From: CALJFL01 sp039964455
Lineage (GTDB): Bacteria; Pseudomonadota; Gammaproteobacteria; Pseudomonadales; Halieaceae
Length of the DNA stretch: 64,000 nt
Direction of reading: 5' to 3'
Assembly: GCA_039964455.1 (NCBI GenBank)
Contig: JBDVXK010000013.1
Span: forward strand, 372,001 to 436,000
In this document: in pieces, positions 16,751 through 24,787 of the stretch
Numbering within the stretch: the first letter of the stretch is position 1
Layout: every line of letters starts with the position of its first letter
The notes under the pieces: generated by a model
Told to the model about the DNA's origin: nothing
Database searches by the model: none
Seen by the model: the letters and a program-made list of their open reading frames with translations, nothing else
Made by a program: the position numbers and the translations under genes

Positions 16751-17515
16751 ATGAGGATTATCAGTTTCAGCGCTGACGGCATAAAAACGGCTGCTGATAA
16801 AGGCTTTTACGAGTGGCTGAGTGATCAGGATGCGGATTTCATCTGCGTTCAGGACCTGCAATGCTCGGAGTACGACTTGCAGGAAGACCAGTTCTTCCCC
16901 AAAGACTACAACGGCTACTTTTTCGATGATGTAGAGGGCAAGGCCAACGGTGTCGCCATCTACTGCCGGCAACTGCCCAAGGCCATTATGACCGGCCTGG
17001 GGTTCGCCGAATTCGACATGGAAGGCCGCTATATTCAGGCCGACTACGAAAATCTCAGCGTGGGTTGCCTGCTGGCGCCTCACGCCGAGGAAGGTAATCA
17101 GGAACAACTGGAGCGCAAGACCGAGTTTTATTCGCTGCTACAAAACCACCTGCAAAAAGTGAGTAACAAGCGCCGCGAGTTCATTATCTGCGGCAACTGG
17201 CAGTTCGCCCATACCGCGGGCGACTTGCAGGATACAGAGGCCAATAGCAACAAGCCCGGCTTTCTGGCCGAAGAGCGACAATGGATGGATGAAGTACTGG
17301 AGGCCGGCTACGTGGATGCCTTCCGGGAAATTAATTCGGATGCCGACGAATTTACCTGGTGGCCGGACGGCGACCGTGATCACAACGGCTGGCGCAGCGA
17401 CTTCCAGGTAATCTCGAAAGGGCTCAAGTACTCGGTAGAGTACGGCGCAATCTACAAGTCCAAGGCGTTTTCAAGCCACGCCCCGGTGATCATGGATTAC
17501 GACATAGAGCTGTAG
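16751..17515 (+). CDS. crc: Crc-like catabolite repression protein (exonuclease III fold, degenerate active site)
   Basis: A 254-residue member of the endonuclease/exonuclease/phosphatase fold that matches Pseudomonas Crc best, both in sequence (GLGFAEFDMEGRYIQADYE, GFLAEERQWMDEVLEAGY, FTWWPDGDRDHNGWRSDFQV) and in position between pyrE and rph. Crc works with Hfq to repress translation of catabolic mRNAs. Catalytic positions of true ExoIII enzymes are altered: the metal-binding glutamate after ICVQ is Asp, GDFN is replaced by GNWQ, and only part of the C-terminal His-Asp pair remains (SSHAPVIMDYD). So it is probably not a nuclease, like Crc. ATG 16751 follows a weak AGGGACTATGA site. Confidence 0.86.
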   Translation: MRIISFSADGIKTAADKGFYEWLSDQDADFICVQDLQCSEYDLQEDQFFPKDYNGYFFDDVEGKANGVAIYCRQLPKAIMTGLGFAEFDMEGRYIQADYENLSVGCLLAPHAEEGNQEQLERKTEFYSLLQNHLQKVSNKRREFIICGNWQFAHTAGDLQDTEANSNKPGFLAEERQWMDEVLEAGYVDAFREINSDADEFTWWPDGDRDHNGWRSDFQVISKGLKYSVEYGAIYKSKAFSSHAPVIMDYDIEL

Positions 17516-17520
17516 GCAAC

Positions 17521-18240
17521 TCAGCCGGCAAGAGCCTCGCGCTGAATGGTAATCAGGCGTGCAATACCCTCTCCTGCCAAGTCCAGCATACCGTTTAACT
17601 CCTCGCGACCAAACATCGCACCCTCAGCGGTACCCTGCACTTCAATAAAGCCGCCGGACTCGCCCATGATGACGTTCATGTCTGTGTCTGCCGCCGAATC
17701 TTCTGGATAGTCCAGGTCCAGAACGGGCACACCCTGATAGATTCCCACAGACACCGAGGCCACCATCTCCCTCAGGGGGTCGGTATCCAGCAGTTTTTCG
17801 CGCTGCAGATGGTTAATCGCATCGACAAGCGCAACACAGGCGCCGGTGATTGACGCAGTACGGGTTCCGCCATCGGCCTGAATCACATCGCAATCAATGG
17901 TAATGGTATTTTCACCCAGCAGTTTTAGATCAACCGCCGCGCGCAGGGAGCGACCAATCAGGCGCTGAATCTCCACGGTACGGCCACCCTGCTTGCCGCG
18001 ACTCGCTTCACGGTTCATTCGCGACCCGGTGGAACGCGGCAACATGCCATATTCGGCAGTGACCCAACCGCTTCCGGAGCCTCGCAAAAAGCGCGGTACG
18101 CCGGCATTGGCCGAGGCGGTGCAAATCACTTTGGTATCGCCAAAACAGACGAGTACAGACCCCTCGGCATGTCGAGTGTAATTACGGGTAATGCTGATAT
18201 CGCGCAGCTGGTCAGGCTGACGGCCACTGGGTCGCACCAT
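17521..18240 (-). CDS. rph: Ribonuclease PH
   Basis: Phosphate-dependent 3'-5' exoribonuclease that trims tRNA 3' ends. From ATG 18240, with GGAG nine bases upstream, the product has 239 residues and the standard start MVRPSGRQPDQLRDI. Motifs: FGDTKVICTA, YGMLPRSTGSR, the phosphate-site arginines in RLIGRSLRAAVD, and DVIQADGGTRTASITGA. The C-terminus is full length, unlike the frameshifted form in E. coli K-12. It diverges from yicC with 143 bases between the starts and converges on crc. Confidence 0.96.
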   Translation of the reverse strand: MVRPSGRQPDQLRDISITRNYTRHAEGSVLVCFGDTKVICTASANAGVPRFLRGSGSGWVTAEYGMLPRSTGSRMNREASRGKQGGRTVEIQRLIGRSLRAAVDLKLLGENTITIDCDVIQADGGTRTASITGACVALVDAINHLQREKLLDTDPLREMVASVSVGIYQGVPVLDLDYPEDSAADTDMNVIMGESGGFIEVQGTAEGAMFGREELNGMLDLAGEGIARLITIQREALAG

Positions 18241-18383
18241 GGGAAATCTCCAAACAGGGAAAAGCCGAGAGTATACGGCAGTGCCGACACCCTTGCAGTG
18301 TTGGGCAATGCTGTGAGCCAACAGGACAAGCTGCTACACTCGATGACCTTATCAGGCAGCTTCACGGGGCTTATCTGCGCACA

Positions 18384-19250
18384 ATGATCAACAGTATGAC
18401 GGCCTTTGCACGCGAAAGCCTGGCCACTGACAACACCGTGCTTACCGTCGAGGTTCGCTCGGTCAATCATCGCTACCTGGATTGCACTTTCAAGCTTCCG
18501 GACACACTTCGGCCGCTGGAAGTCCGCTTGCGAGATCGCGCGGGCAGCACGATTGCCCGGGGCAAGCTCGATTGCCTGGTGCGGGTACAAACGGGTGATA
18601 CTGCCGGAGGCAGCCTCGCCGTAAATTCCGACCGGCTGCAGGCGGTACTGCGGGCGGCCGGCGAGGTGTCCGTTAATATTTCCAACCCTCAGGCCATCAA
18701 TCCACTGGAACTACTGCAGTTCCCGGGTATTTGTCGCGGCGAAGAAAAACCGGAAGAAGAATTGTTCGCCCAGGTTGAGTCGCTGTTTACCGCGGCCCTG
18801 GCGTCCCTGGTTGAGAATCGGCAGCGTGAAGGCGAAAAGCTGGCCGCCATGATACGAGACCGCCTTGGCAAAGTGGCCAGCGAAGTGACCACAACCAGAA
18901 CCAGCCTGCCGGAAATTATGCAGGCACAACGGGACCGGGTCACCGCGCGCATTCGGGAGCTGGCCATAGACGCTGACCCGGGACGGGTGGAACAGGAGCT
19001 CGTTTTACAAGCCCAAAAGGCAGACGTGGACGAGGAGTTGGACCGTCTCGAGGCACACATCAGTGAGGTGACTCGCACACTCGATAAAGGCGGGCCCTGT
19101 GGACGACGGCTGGACTTCCTCATGCAGGAGCTGAACCGGGAAGCCAATACCCTGTCGTCTAAGTCAGTCGCCAGCAGCACCACCCAGAATGCGGTCGAAC
19201 TGAAAGTGCTTATCGAGCAGATGCGCGAACAAATCCAGAACATAGAATAG
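18384..19250 (+). CDS. yicC: YicC/YloC family endoribonuclease
   Basis: A 288-residue member of the YicC family, described as a stress-related endoribonuclease that affects RyhB-type RNA stability in E. coli. The family start MINSMTAFARE is intact, followed by VEVRSVNHRYLD, and the C-terminal part ends GGPCGRRLDFLMQELNREAN, TLSSKS and ELKVLIEQMREQIQNIE. It runs directly into gmk and diverges from rph, the order seen in most gammaproteobacteria. The ATG lies in ACAATGATCAACAGT with no strong ribosome site. Confidence 0.94.
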   Translation: MINSMTAFARESLATDNTVLTVEVRSVNHRYLDCTFKLPDTLRPLEVRLRDRAGSTIARGKLDCLVRVQTGDTAGGSLAVNSDRLQAVLRAAGEVSVNISNPQAINPLELLQFPGICRGEEKPEEELFAQVESLFTAALASLVENRQREGEKLAAMIRDRLGKVASEVTTTRTSLPEIMQAQRDRVTARIRELAIDADPGRVEQELVLQAQKADVDEELDRLEAHISEVTRTLDKGGPCGRRLDFLMQELNREANTLSSKSVASSTTQNAVELKVLIEQMREQIQNIE

Positions 19251-19273
19251 TGCGGTACCGAGACCCGGAAACC

Positions 19274-19891
19274 ATGAGCAATAAAGGCACCCTGTATACC
19301 GTTTCCGCCCCCAGCGGGGCAGGCAAGACCAGCCTGGTCAGCGCATTGATAGGGCGCACCGGCCAATTGCGGGTATCCGTGTCGCACACCACACGTGCTC
19401 GCCGTCCCGGCGAGGAAGACGGGGTCAACTACCATTTCGTGGAAGAGGCCGTGTTCAGCGCCATGCTGGAAAACGCCGAGTTCCTGGAGCACGCCCGGGT
19501 TTTCGGCAATCTTTATGGCACCTCTCAGCTTTGGGTAGAAGAACAGCTGGCCTGCGGGACAGACGTTATTCTTGAAATTGATTGGCAGGGTGCACAGCAG
19601 GTCAAACGACAAATGCCGGCAACCCAGGCGATCTTTATCCTGCCACCGTCCCGCGAAACCCTGCTGCAGCGCTTGACCGCCAGAGGCCAGGACGACCAGG
19701 CCACCATCGACAGCCGGATGGATCAGGCCGTACAGGAGATGTCCCACTACGTGGAGTCTGATTACCTGGTGGTCAACGACGACTTTGACACCGCCCTGGC
19801 TGACCTACAGTCCATTCTAGGTTGTCACCGATTGCGAACCGCCAGACAGGTAGCGGACTTGCAGGCGCTGCTGGCAGACCTCCTGCAGTAG
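19274..19891 (+). CDS. gmk: Guanylate kinase
   Basis: Phosphorylates GMP to GDP and feeds dGTP, GTP and (p)ppGpp supply. ATG 19274 gives 205 residues, the usual size; a GTG eight codons earlier (19250) overlaps yicC and adds non-conserved residues. P-loop APSGAGKTSLVSAL, then VSHTTRARRPGEEDGVNYHFV for GMP binding and ILEIDWQGAQQVK, all intact. The gmk-rpoZ-spoT order links guanine nucleotide synthesis with stringent control. A 7-base-pair hairpin covers the stop codon. Confidence 0.96.
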   Translation: MSNKGTLYTVSAPSGAGKTSLVSALIGRTGQLRVSVSHTTRARRPGEEDGVNYHFVEEAVFSAMLENAEFLEHARVFGNLYGTSQLWVEEQLACGTDVILEIDWQGAQQVKRQMPATQAIFILPPSRETLLQRLTARGQDDQATIDSRMDQAVQEMSHYVESDYLVVNDDFDTALADLQSILGCHRLRTARQVADLQALLADLLQ

Positions 19892-19900
19892 GTCTGCAGG
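19882..19900 (+). other. Hairpin across the gmk stop codon
   Basis: CCTGCAG at 19882-19888 and CTGCAGG at 19894-19900 form a perfect seven-pair stem with a five-base loop holding part of the stop codon. There is no T-run after it, so it is not a typical terminator. It may slow decay or attenuate transcription ahead of rpoZ, or be chance. Confidence 0.4.
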
Positions 19901-19974
19901 TCGCCTTACCAGAGAGTAAATATTCACGCTTTGCCAATACCGCAGCGGGTAGTCCAATCCGCAGCCAATTAGGG

Positions 19975-19980
19975 TATAAT
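19975..19980 (+). promoter_or_regulatory. Possible -10 element upstream of rpoZ-spoT
   Basis: A perfect TATAAT stands at 19975-19980 within the 250-base gap between gmk and rpoZ. No good -35 is seen 16-18 bases upstream. It would place a start about 155 bases ahead of rpoZ. Confidence 0.35.
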
Positions 19981-20141
19981 TTAGTGTTCTCCCGGCGGTG
20001 TTATGCAGGCCTGGTTGAGACAGGCTGTCCCGCAATGCCCAACCCGGCGCGCGCGCAGCAGTAATCACGTTAGCAAACAAGCAGCACGATCTGCCCTTGG
20101 CAGGCTATCGTCAGCATGTATTACATAGGAATGAAATAGCA

Positions 20142-20402
20142 ATGGCACGTGTCACAGTTGAAGATTGTCTAGAAAACGTAGCAAACCGCTTTGAACTGGT
20201 TATGGTCGCAAGCAAGCGCGCACGCCAGTTGGCCACGGGCGGCAAGGACCCGCTGGTACAGGAAGAATCTGACAAGCCTACTGTTATCGCCCTGCGGGAA
20301 ATCGCCGAAGGCCTGGTCACGCCAGAGATACTCACCCGGGAAGACGAAATCGAGGCCGAAGAAGAACTGGCCGAGGTTATGGGATCTGCCGAGGCCCTGT
20401 AA
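20142..20402 (+). CDS. rpoZ: RNA polymerase omega subunit
   Basis: Small subunit that helps assemble RNA polymerase and contributes to a ppGpp site with beta-prime. The 86-residue product starts MARVTVEDCLENVANRFELV, the invariant family start; AGGA lies 11 bases upstream. Also seen are RARQLATGG and KPTVIALREIAEG. The acidic tail EIEAEEELAEV is typical. Its start lies 250 bases after gmk and spoT follows 39 bases on, so it sits at the head of rpoZ-spoT. Confidence 0.96.
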   Translation: MARVTVEDCLENVANRFELVMVASKRARQLATGGKDPLVQEESDKPTVIALREIAEGLVTPEILTREDEIEAEEELAEVMGSAEAL

Positions 20403-20441
20403 CACTTCAGGGCATCTTCGGTTAACGATCGCTGAACAGCA

Positions 20442-22553
20442 ATGCAGACCATAGATGCCCTCGACTCCACCCTGCGCAGTTACCTGAATCCGGAGCAGTC
20501 CACCCAGGTTCGTCGCGCCTACTACTTCGCTGAGCAAGCTCACCACGGTCAAATTCGCCGCAGCGGTGAGCCTTACGTCACACACCCGCTGGCGGTCGCC
20601 GGCATTCTCGCCGACATGCACATGGACCATCAAAGCCTGATGGCCGCCATGCTGCACGATGTGATTGAAGATACCGGGATCGACAAATCTGCCATTGGCG
20701 GTCAGTTTGGCCCCACCGTTGCCGAACTCGTCGACGGGGTTAGCAAGCTGACCCAGATGGAGTTCGATACGCTCGAGGAAAAGCAGGCGGAAAACTTCCA
20801 GAAAATGGCATTGGCCATGGCCCGCGATATCCGGGTTATTCTGGTAAAGCTTGCTGACCGGCTACACAACATGCGCACACTGGGTGTACTCAGTGCCGAC
20901 AAAGTCGGCCGAATCGCCCGCGAAACCCTCGATATTTATGCCCCCATAGCCATGCGACTTGGTATGAACAGCGTGCGTATGGAATTCGAGGATCTGGGCT
21001 TCAGCGCCCTCTACCCTATGCGTGCCACTCGTATCGAGGCAGCCCTGCGCGCGGCGCGCGGCAACCGCAAAGAGCTGGTCGACAAGATTCGCCACCAGAT
21101 AGAAACAACGCTGGAGCAGGAAGGCCACGACGTTGAGGTGATGGGCCGGGAAAAGCACCTTTATAGTATCTACAAGAAAATGAAGTCCAAGCGAAAATCC
21201 TTTTCCGAAATTATGGATATCTATGCCTTTCGCATTATCGTGGACTCGGTGGACACCTGTTACCGCGTGCTAGGCAGCGTTCACAGCCTCTACAAACCGG
21301 TGCCCGGCGAGTTCAAGGACTATATCGCCATTCCCAAAGCCAATGGCTATCAATCCCTGCATACGGTACTCATGGGGATGCACGGTGTGCCCATTGAGAT
21401 TCAGATCCGCACGCGGGAAATGGAGGAAATGGCCAACAACGGCATCGCCGCGCACTGGTTGTATAAGAGTGATGGCCAGAGCGCTAACGGCAGTCACGCC
21501 CGTGCCCGTGAGTGGGTGCAGGGACTGCTTGAGATGCAGCAACGGGCGGGTAACTCACTGGAGTTTATCGAAAGCGTTAAAATCGACCTGTTCCCGGATG
21601 AAATCTACATGTTCACCCCCAAGGGCAGGATTCTTGAATTACCCCGGGGCGCAACCGCCGTGGATTTCGCCTATGCGGTTCATACCGACGTGGGCAACAG
21701 CTGTGTTGCCTGTCGTATCAATCGCCGACTGGCGCCCCTGTCGGAACCCCTGCAAAGCGGCCAGACCGTCGAAATCATCACCGCCCCGGGAGCGCGCCCC
21801 AACCCTTCCTGGTTCAATTACGCGGTTACCGCCAAGGCACGCACCAACATCCGCCACTTTCTGAAACACCAAACCAGAGATGACTCAGTCACGCTGGGCA
21901 CACGCCTGCTCGACAAAGCGCTAATGGGTTTCGACAGCGCGATAGACCAACTGGCCCCCGAGCAGGTGAGCGACTATCTGGCCAACCACAACTACGCCAG
22001 CATAGAAGAGCTATTGGAAGACATCGCCCGCGGCAATCGACTGCCTACATTTACCGCCCAGCAGCTATTGGGCGAGGTTAGTGAAGACCAGATCAGCAGC
22101 GGTCACTCGCAGCCCGTCGCCATTCGCGGCACTGAGGGCTTCATGGTCAGCTTTGGCAAGTGTTGCCACCCTATTCCGGGGGACGCGATCGAGGGTTACT
22201 TAAGCTCCGAGAAAGGCGTCGTGGTGCACCGGGAGTCCTGCAACAATCTTGGTGATATGCGTGAAAATCAGGAACGTTTGATTGCCTTGCGCTGGGATGA
22301 AGATGTTGAGGGGGAGTACCAGGCCCACTTGCGTATCGAGGTTGAAAATCGCCGCGGCATGATTGCGGTGCTTGCGACCCGCATAAACAGCATGGGCGTG
22401 AATATTGAGAAGATCTCAACCGAGGACAAGGACTACCAGTTCACCTATGTCGACCTGGAAATGCAGGTGGAGAATCGGGTTCACCTCGCCAGAATCATGA
22501 AACGGCTGCGCACCCTGAATTCCGTGCGCAAAGTTGCCCGGGTCAATCAATAG
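20442..22553 (+). CDS. spoT: Bifunctional (p)ppGpp synthetase/hydrolase SpoT
   Basis: Makes and degrades the alarmone (p)ppGpp in response to fatty-acid, carbon and iron starvation. The 703 residues give, in order, an HD hydrolase domain (HDVIEDT and VKLADRLHNMRTL), the RelA/SpoT synthetase domain (YSIYKKMKSKRKSF, FKDYIAIPKANGYQSLH), the TGS domain (about 385-450, FTPKGRILELPRGATAVDFAY) and the C-terminal ACT domain. The hydrolase HD pair is intact, so it is SpoT rather than RelA. It follows rpoZ and precedes ridA as in Pseudomonas. Confidence 0.97.
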   Translation: MQTIDALDSTLRSYLNPEQSTQVRRAYYFAEQAHHGQIRRSGEPYVTHPLAVAGILADMHMDHQSLMAAMLHDVIEDTGIDKSAIGGQFGPTVAELVDGVSKLTQMEFDTLEEKQAENFQKMALAMARDIRVILVKLADRLHNMRTLGVLSADKVGRIARETLDIYAPIAMRLGMNSVRMEFEDLGFSALYPMRATRIEAALRAARGNRKELVDKIRHQIETTLEQEGHDVEVMGREKHLYSIYKKMKSKRKSFSEIMDIYAFRIIVDSVDTCYRVLGSVHSLYKPVPGEFKDYIAIPKANGYQSLHTVLMGMHGVPIEIQIRTREMEEMANNGIAAHWLYKSDGQSANGSHARAREWVQGLLEMQQRAGNSLEFIESVKIDLFPDEIYMFTPKGRILELPRGATAVDFAYAVHTDVGNSCVACRINRRLAPLSEPLQSGQTVEIITAPGARPNPSWFNYAVTAKARTNIRHFLKHQTRDDSVTLGTRLLDKALMGFDSAIDQLAPEQVSDYLANHNYASIEELLEDIARGNRLPTFTAQQLLGEVSEDQISSGHSQPVAIRGTEGFMVSFGKCCHPIPGDAIEGYLSSEKGVVVHRESCNNLGDMRENQERLIALRWDEDVEGEYQAHLRIEVENRRGMIAVLATRINSMGVNIEKISTEDKDYQFTYVDLEMQVENRVHLARIMKRLRTLNSVRKVARVNQ

Positions 22554-22588
22554 CCCCGGGGCTGCGTCAAAAATAACAGGAGAGCACA

Positions 22589-22972
22589 GTGAAAAACCGC
22601 GCCATTATTTCAACACCCGCCGCGCCCGAGGCCATAGGCCCCTATTCACAGGCCGTAAAAGTCGGCAACACCGTGTGGTTATCGGGGCAAATACCATTGG
22701 TCCCGGAGACCATGGAGCTGGTGGGCGAGGATATAAGCGATCAGGCCACACAGGTGTTCAAAAACCTGGCCGCCGTGGCGGAAGCGGCGGGCGGCAGCCT
22801 GGATAACGCCGTCAAAATCAATATTTCCCTGACGGACCTGGCTGACTTTGTCGCCGTTAATGAAGTTATGGCACGCTTCCTCGAAGAACCCTTCCCGGCC
22901 AGGGCATGTGTGCAGGTGGCAGCTCTACCCAAGGGTGCTTCCATCGAGGTTGAGGCTATCCTGGCGGTCTAG
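22589..22972 (+). CDS. ridA: RidA family reactive intermediate/imine deaminase
   Basis: Trimeric enzyme that hydrolyses 2-aminoacrylate and related enamines released by pyridoxal-phosphate enzymes. GTG start at 22589 with CAGGAGAGCACA ahead; 127 residues, standard length. Conserved PEAIGPYSQAVKVG, the WLSGQIPLVPET strand, and the carboxylate-binding arginine in FPARACVQVAALPKGASIEVE. It lies 35 bases after spoT. Its last 17 bases overlap the minus-strand epimerase end. Confidence 0.95.
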   Translation: MKNRAIISTPAAPEAIGPYSQAVKVGNTVWLSGQIPLVPETMELVGEDISDQATQVFKNLAAVAEAAGGSLDNAVKINISLTDLADFVAVNEVMARFLEEPFPARACVQVAALPKGASIEVEAILAV

Positions 22973-23831
22973 AGACCTGGTCAAGTACCGCTGCATAGCC
23001 GCTGCGATAATCGGGATAGCGCAATTCGAAACCGGTCGCCCGCAGCAAGCTATTGTTGCAGCGTTTATGTCCCGGACTCATTCGCGGCGCCGGAATGCCC
23101 TCCCCGTCCGGAACGACACCTAGCTGTTCAGCCAACCAGTGCTCAACCTCATATTGCAGGGCCGGCTGGTTATCGCTGCCAATATAGGCGGGCGCCAGGC
23201 CGTCTTTGGCACGGCCATCCCTGTCTACTAACAGCAGATAGGCAATAAAGGCCCCGGCATCCTGCCGGTGTATGCGGTTACTAAAATAGCCAGGCTGTTC
23301 TTCAACCAGCTCACCCCGGCCGACGCGGGACAACAGGCGCCCCCGTGAGTCGCCGTAAATGCCCGAAAAATAGATCGCAGTGGTCGGCACTGCTGCCGCA
23401 AGCAAGGCTTGCGCCTCAATCATGGTCCCGGCAGCAGGGTCGGATGTCGCCAACGGGCTTTCTTCAGTCACCCAGCCTCCTCCCTGTTCGGCAAACACCC
23501 GGGTGCTGGAAATAAAAATCAGCCGACGCAGTTGGCTGCCGCTCAGGGCCTCACGCAGATTTCGGCTGGCCTCCAGAAAGCCAGCGGTGTAGCCAGCCAC
23601 ATCCCGGGAAGTGGGTTTGAAACTGGCGACAATATAGTCTGGGTTAAAGTCGGCGATGCAGGCCAGCGAGTCGGGCTGTAAGTAATCGGCATAGAAGCGC
23701 TGGAACCCGTCCGGCAATCGGGAAGGATCGCGACGCGCACCGGCTACTGCCATACCAGAGTCGAGCAGAATGCCCCCGGCTCGACTACCGAGGTCACCAC
23801 AACCCAAAAACAAAACACGGTCCTGCTTCAT
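22956..23831 (-). CDS. NAD(P)-binding epimerase/dehydratase-like protein (YeeZ type)
   Basis: A 291-residue Rossmann-fold protein of the extended SDR class, similar to YeeZ. Seen: nucleotide site VLFLGCGDLGSRAGG at the N-terminus, then LIFISSTRVF and the YFSGIYG strand. The classical catalytic YxxxK is not obvious, so the reaction is unknown. I prefer ATG 23831; an in-frame GTG at 23846 lies next to a TATAGT (23858-23853) that may be a -10 for this gene. It is divergent from oxyR, with 53 bases between the starts, a pairing also seen near spoT-recG in Pseudomonas. Confidence 0.78.
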   Translation of the reverse strand: MKQDRVLFLGCGDLGSRAGGILLDSGMAVAGARRDPSRLPDGFQRFYADYLQPDSLACIADFNPDYIVASFKPTSRDVAGYTAGFLEASRNLREALSGSQLRRLIFISSTRVFAEQGGGWVTEESPLATSDPAAGTMIEAQALLAAAVPTTAIYFSGIYGDSRGRLLSRVGRGELVEEQPGYFSNRIHRQDAGAFIAYLLLVDRDGRAKDGLAPAYIGSDNQPALQYEVEHWLAEQLGVVPDGEGIPAPRMSPGHKRCNNSLLRATGFELRYPDYRSGYAAVLDQVSRPPG

Positions 23832-23884
23832 TATCGCTTGACTCACTGGTTACACTATACGCTTTGCTACTTCAGGCTCTTATT

Positions 23885-24784
23885 ATGACACTCACAGAAC
23901 TGCGGTACCTCGTAGCCCTGTCCGAGACCGGGCACTTTCGCCAGGCTGCGGAGCAATGTTTTGTCAGCCAGCCCACGCTTAGCGTGGCGGTGAAGAAACT
24001 GGAAGAAGAGCTGGGCGTGCCACTGTTTGAACGCGCCAGAAACCATATCACCGCCACGCCAATTGGCCAACGCGTCATCGACCAGGCGCGCACCGTACTG
24101 AGAGAGGCAGACAATCTGGTGGGGCTGGCCGAGCTGGGCAAAGACCCTCTTGGCTCTGTTTTGTCGGTGGGCGCCATCTACACGCTGGGACCCTACCTGT
24201 TCCCTCGCCTGGTTAGTCGACTGCACGAGCGGGTGCCGACGATGCCGCTTTATATTGAAGAGAGCTATACCGCCAGCCTGCGACGCAAATTGGTCGATGG
24301 CGAGCTGGATGCAATTTTCGTCGCCCTGCCATTTACAGAGGCCGATGTGGTCACCCGGGAAGTCTTTGATGAAGCCTTTGTAGTGGTACTGCCGCAGGGT
24401 CACCCTCTGGCTGATAAAAAATCGGTCAAGGCTGCTGATGTTGCCAAAGAGCGTGTTTTGCTGATGGGTGAGGGGCATTGTTTTCGCGACCAGGTATTGG
24501 ACGCATGCCCCGGACTGCAAACAGCGATCGGGCAGGCCCGCGAAAACGGCCAGGCTAACGTGGAGGGCAGCTCGCTGGAAACCCTGAAACTGATGGTGGC
24601 CAGCGGCATGGGAATAACCGTATTACCACAACTGGCAGCTGACAGTGCCCGCGCGGCCGACAGCAGTCTGGTAATCCGCCCTTTTGCCAAACCGGTGCCG
24701 ACTCGAACCCTGGCTGTGGCCTGGCGAGCCAGCTACCCGCGATCCGAGGCTATCGACGCCCTGATAGAGGCCGTGCGGGCCTGA
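23885..24784 (+). CDS. oxyR: Hydrogen peroxide sensor and regulator OxyR
   Basis: LysR-type activator of catalase, peroxidase and iron-sequestering genes. The 299-residue product starts MTLTELRYLVALSETGHFRQ and has an N-terminal helix-turn-helix with AAEQCFVSQPTLSVAVKKLE. The two redox cysteines are present in GHCFRDQVLDAC, nine residues apart as C199 and C208 in E. coli OxyR, which distinguishes it from other LysR proteins. recG follows three bases after its stop; oxyR-recG pairs are common. YaaA, a peroxide-protection protein, is also encoded in this window at 31.8 kb. Confidence 0.96.
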   Translation: MTLTELRYLVALSETGHFRQAAEQCFVSQPTLSVAVKKLEEELGVPLFERARNHITATPIGQRVIDQARTVLREADNLVGLAELGKDPLGSVLSVGAIYTLGPYLFPRLVSRLHERVPTMPLYIEESYTASLRRKLVDGELDAIFVALPFTEADVVTREVFDEAFVVVLPQGHPLADKKSVKAADVAKERVLLMGEGHCFRDQVLDACPGLQTAIGQARENGQANVEGSSLETLKLMVASGMGITVLPQLAADSARAADSSLVIRPFAKPVPTRTLAVAWRASYPRSEAIDALIEAVRA

Positions 24785-24787
24785 GCC

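Noticed and set aside
18689..19747. 352-codon minus-strand frame across yicC and gmk
   Set aside because: It spans two conserved plus-strand genes and has no domain pattern.
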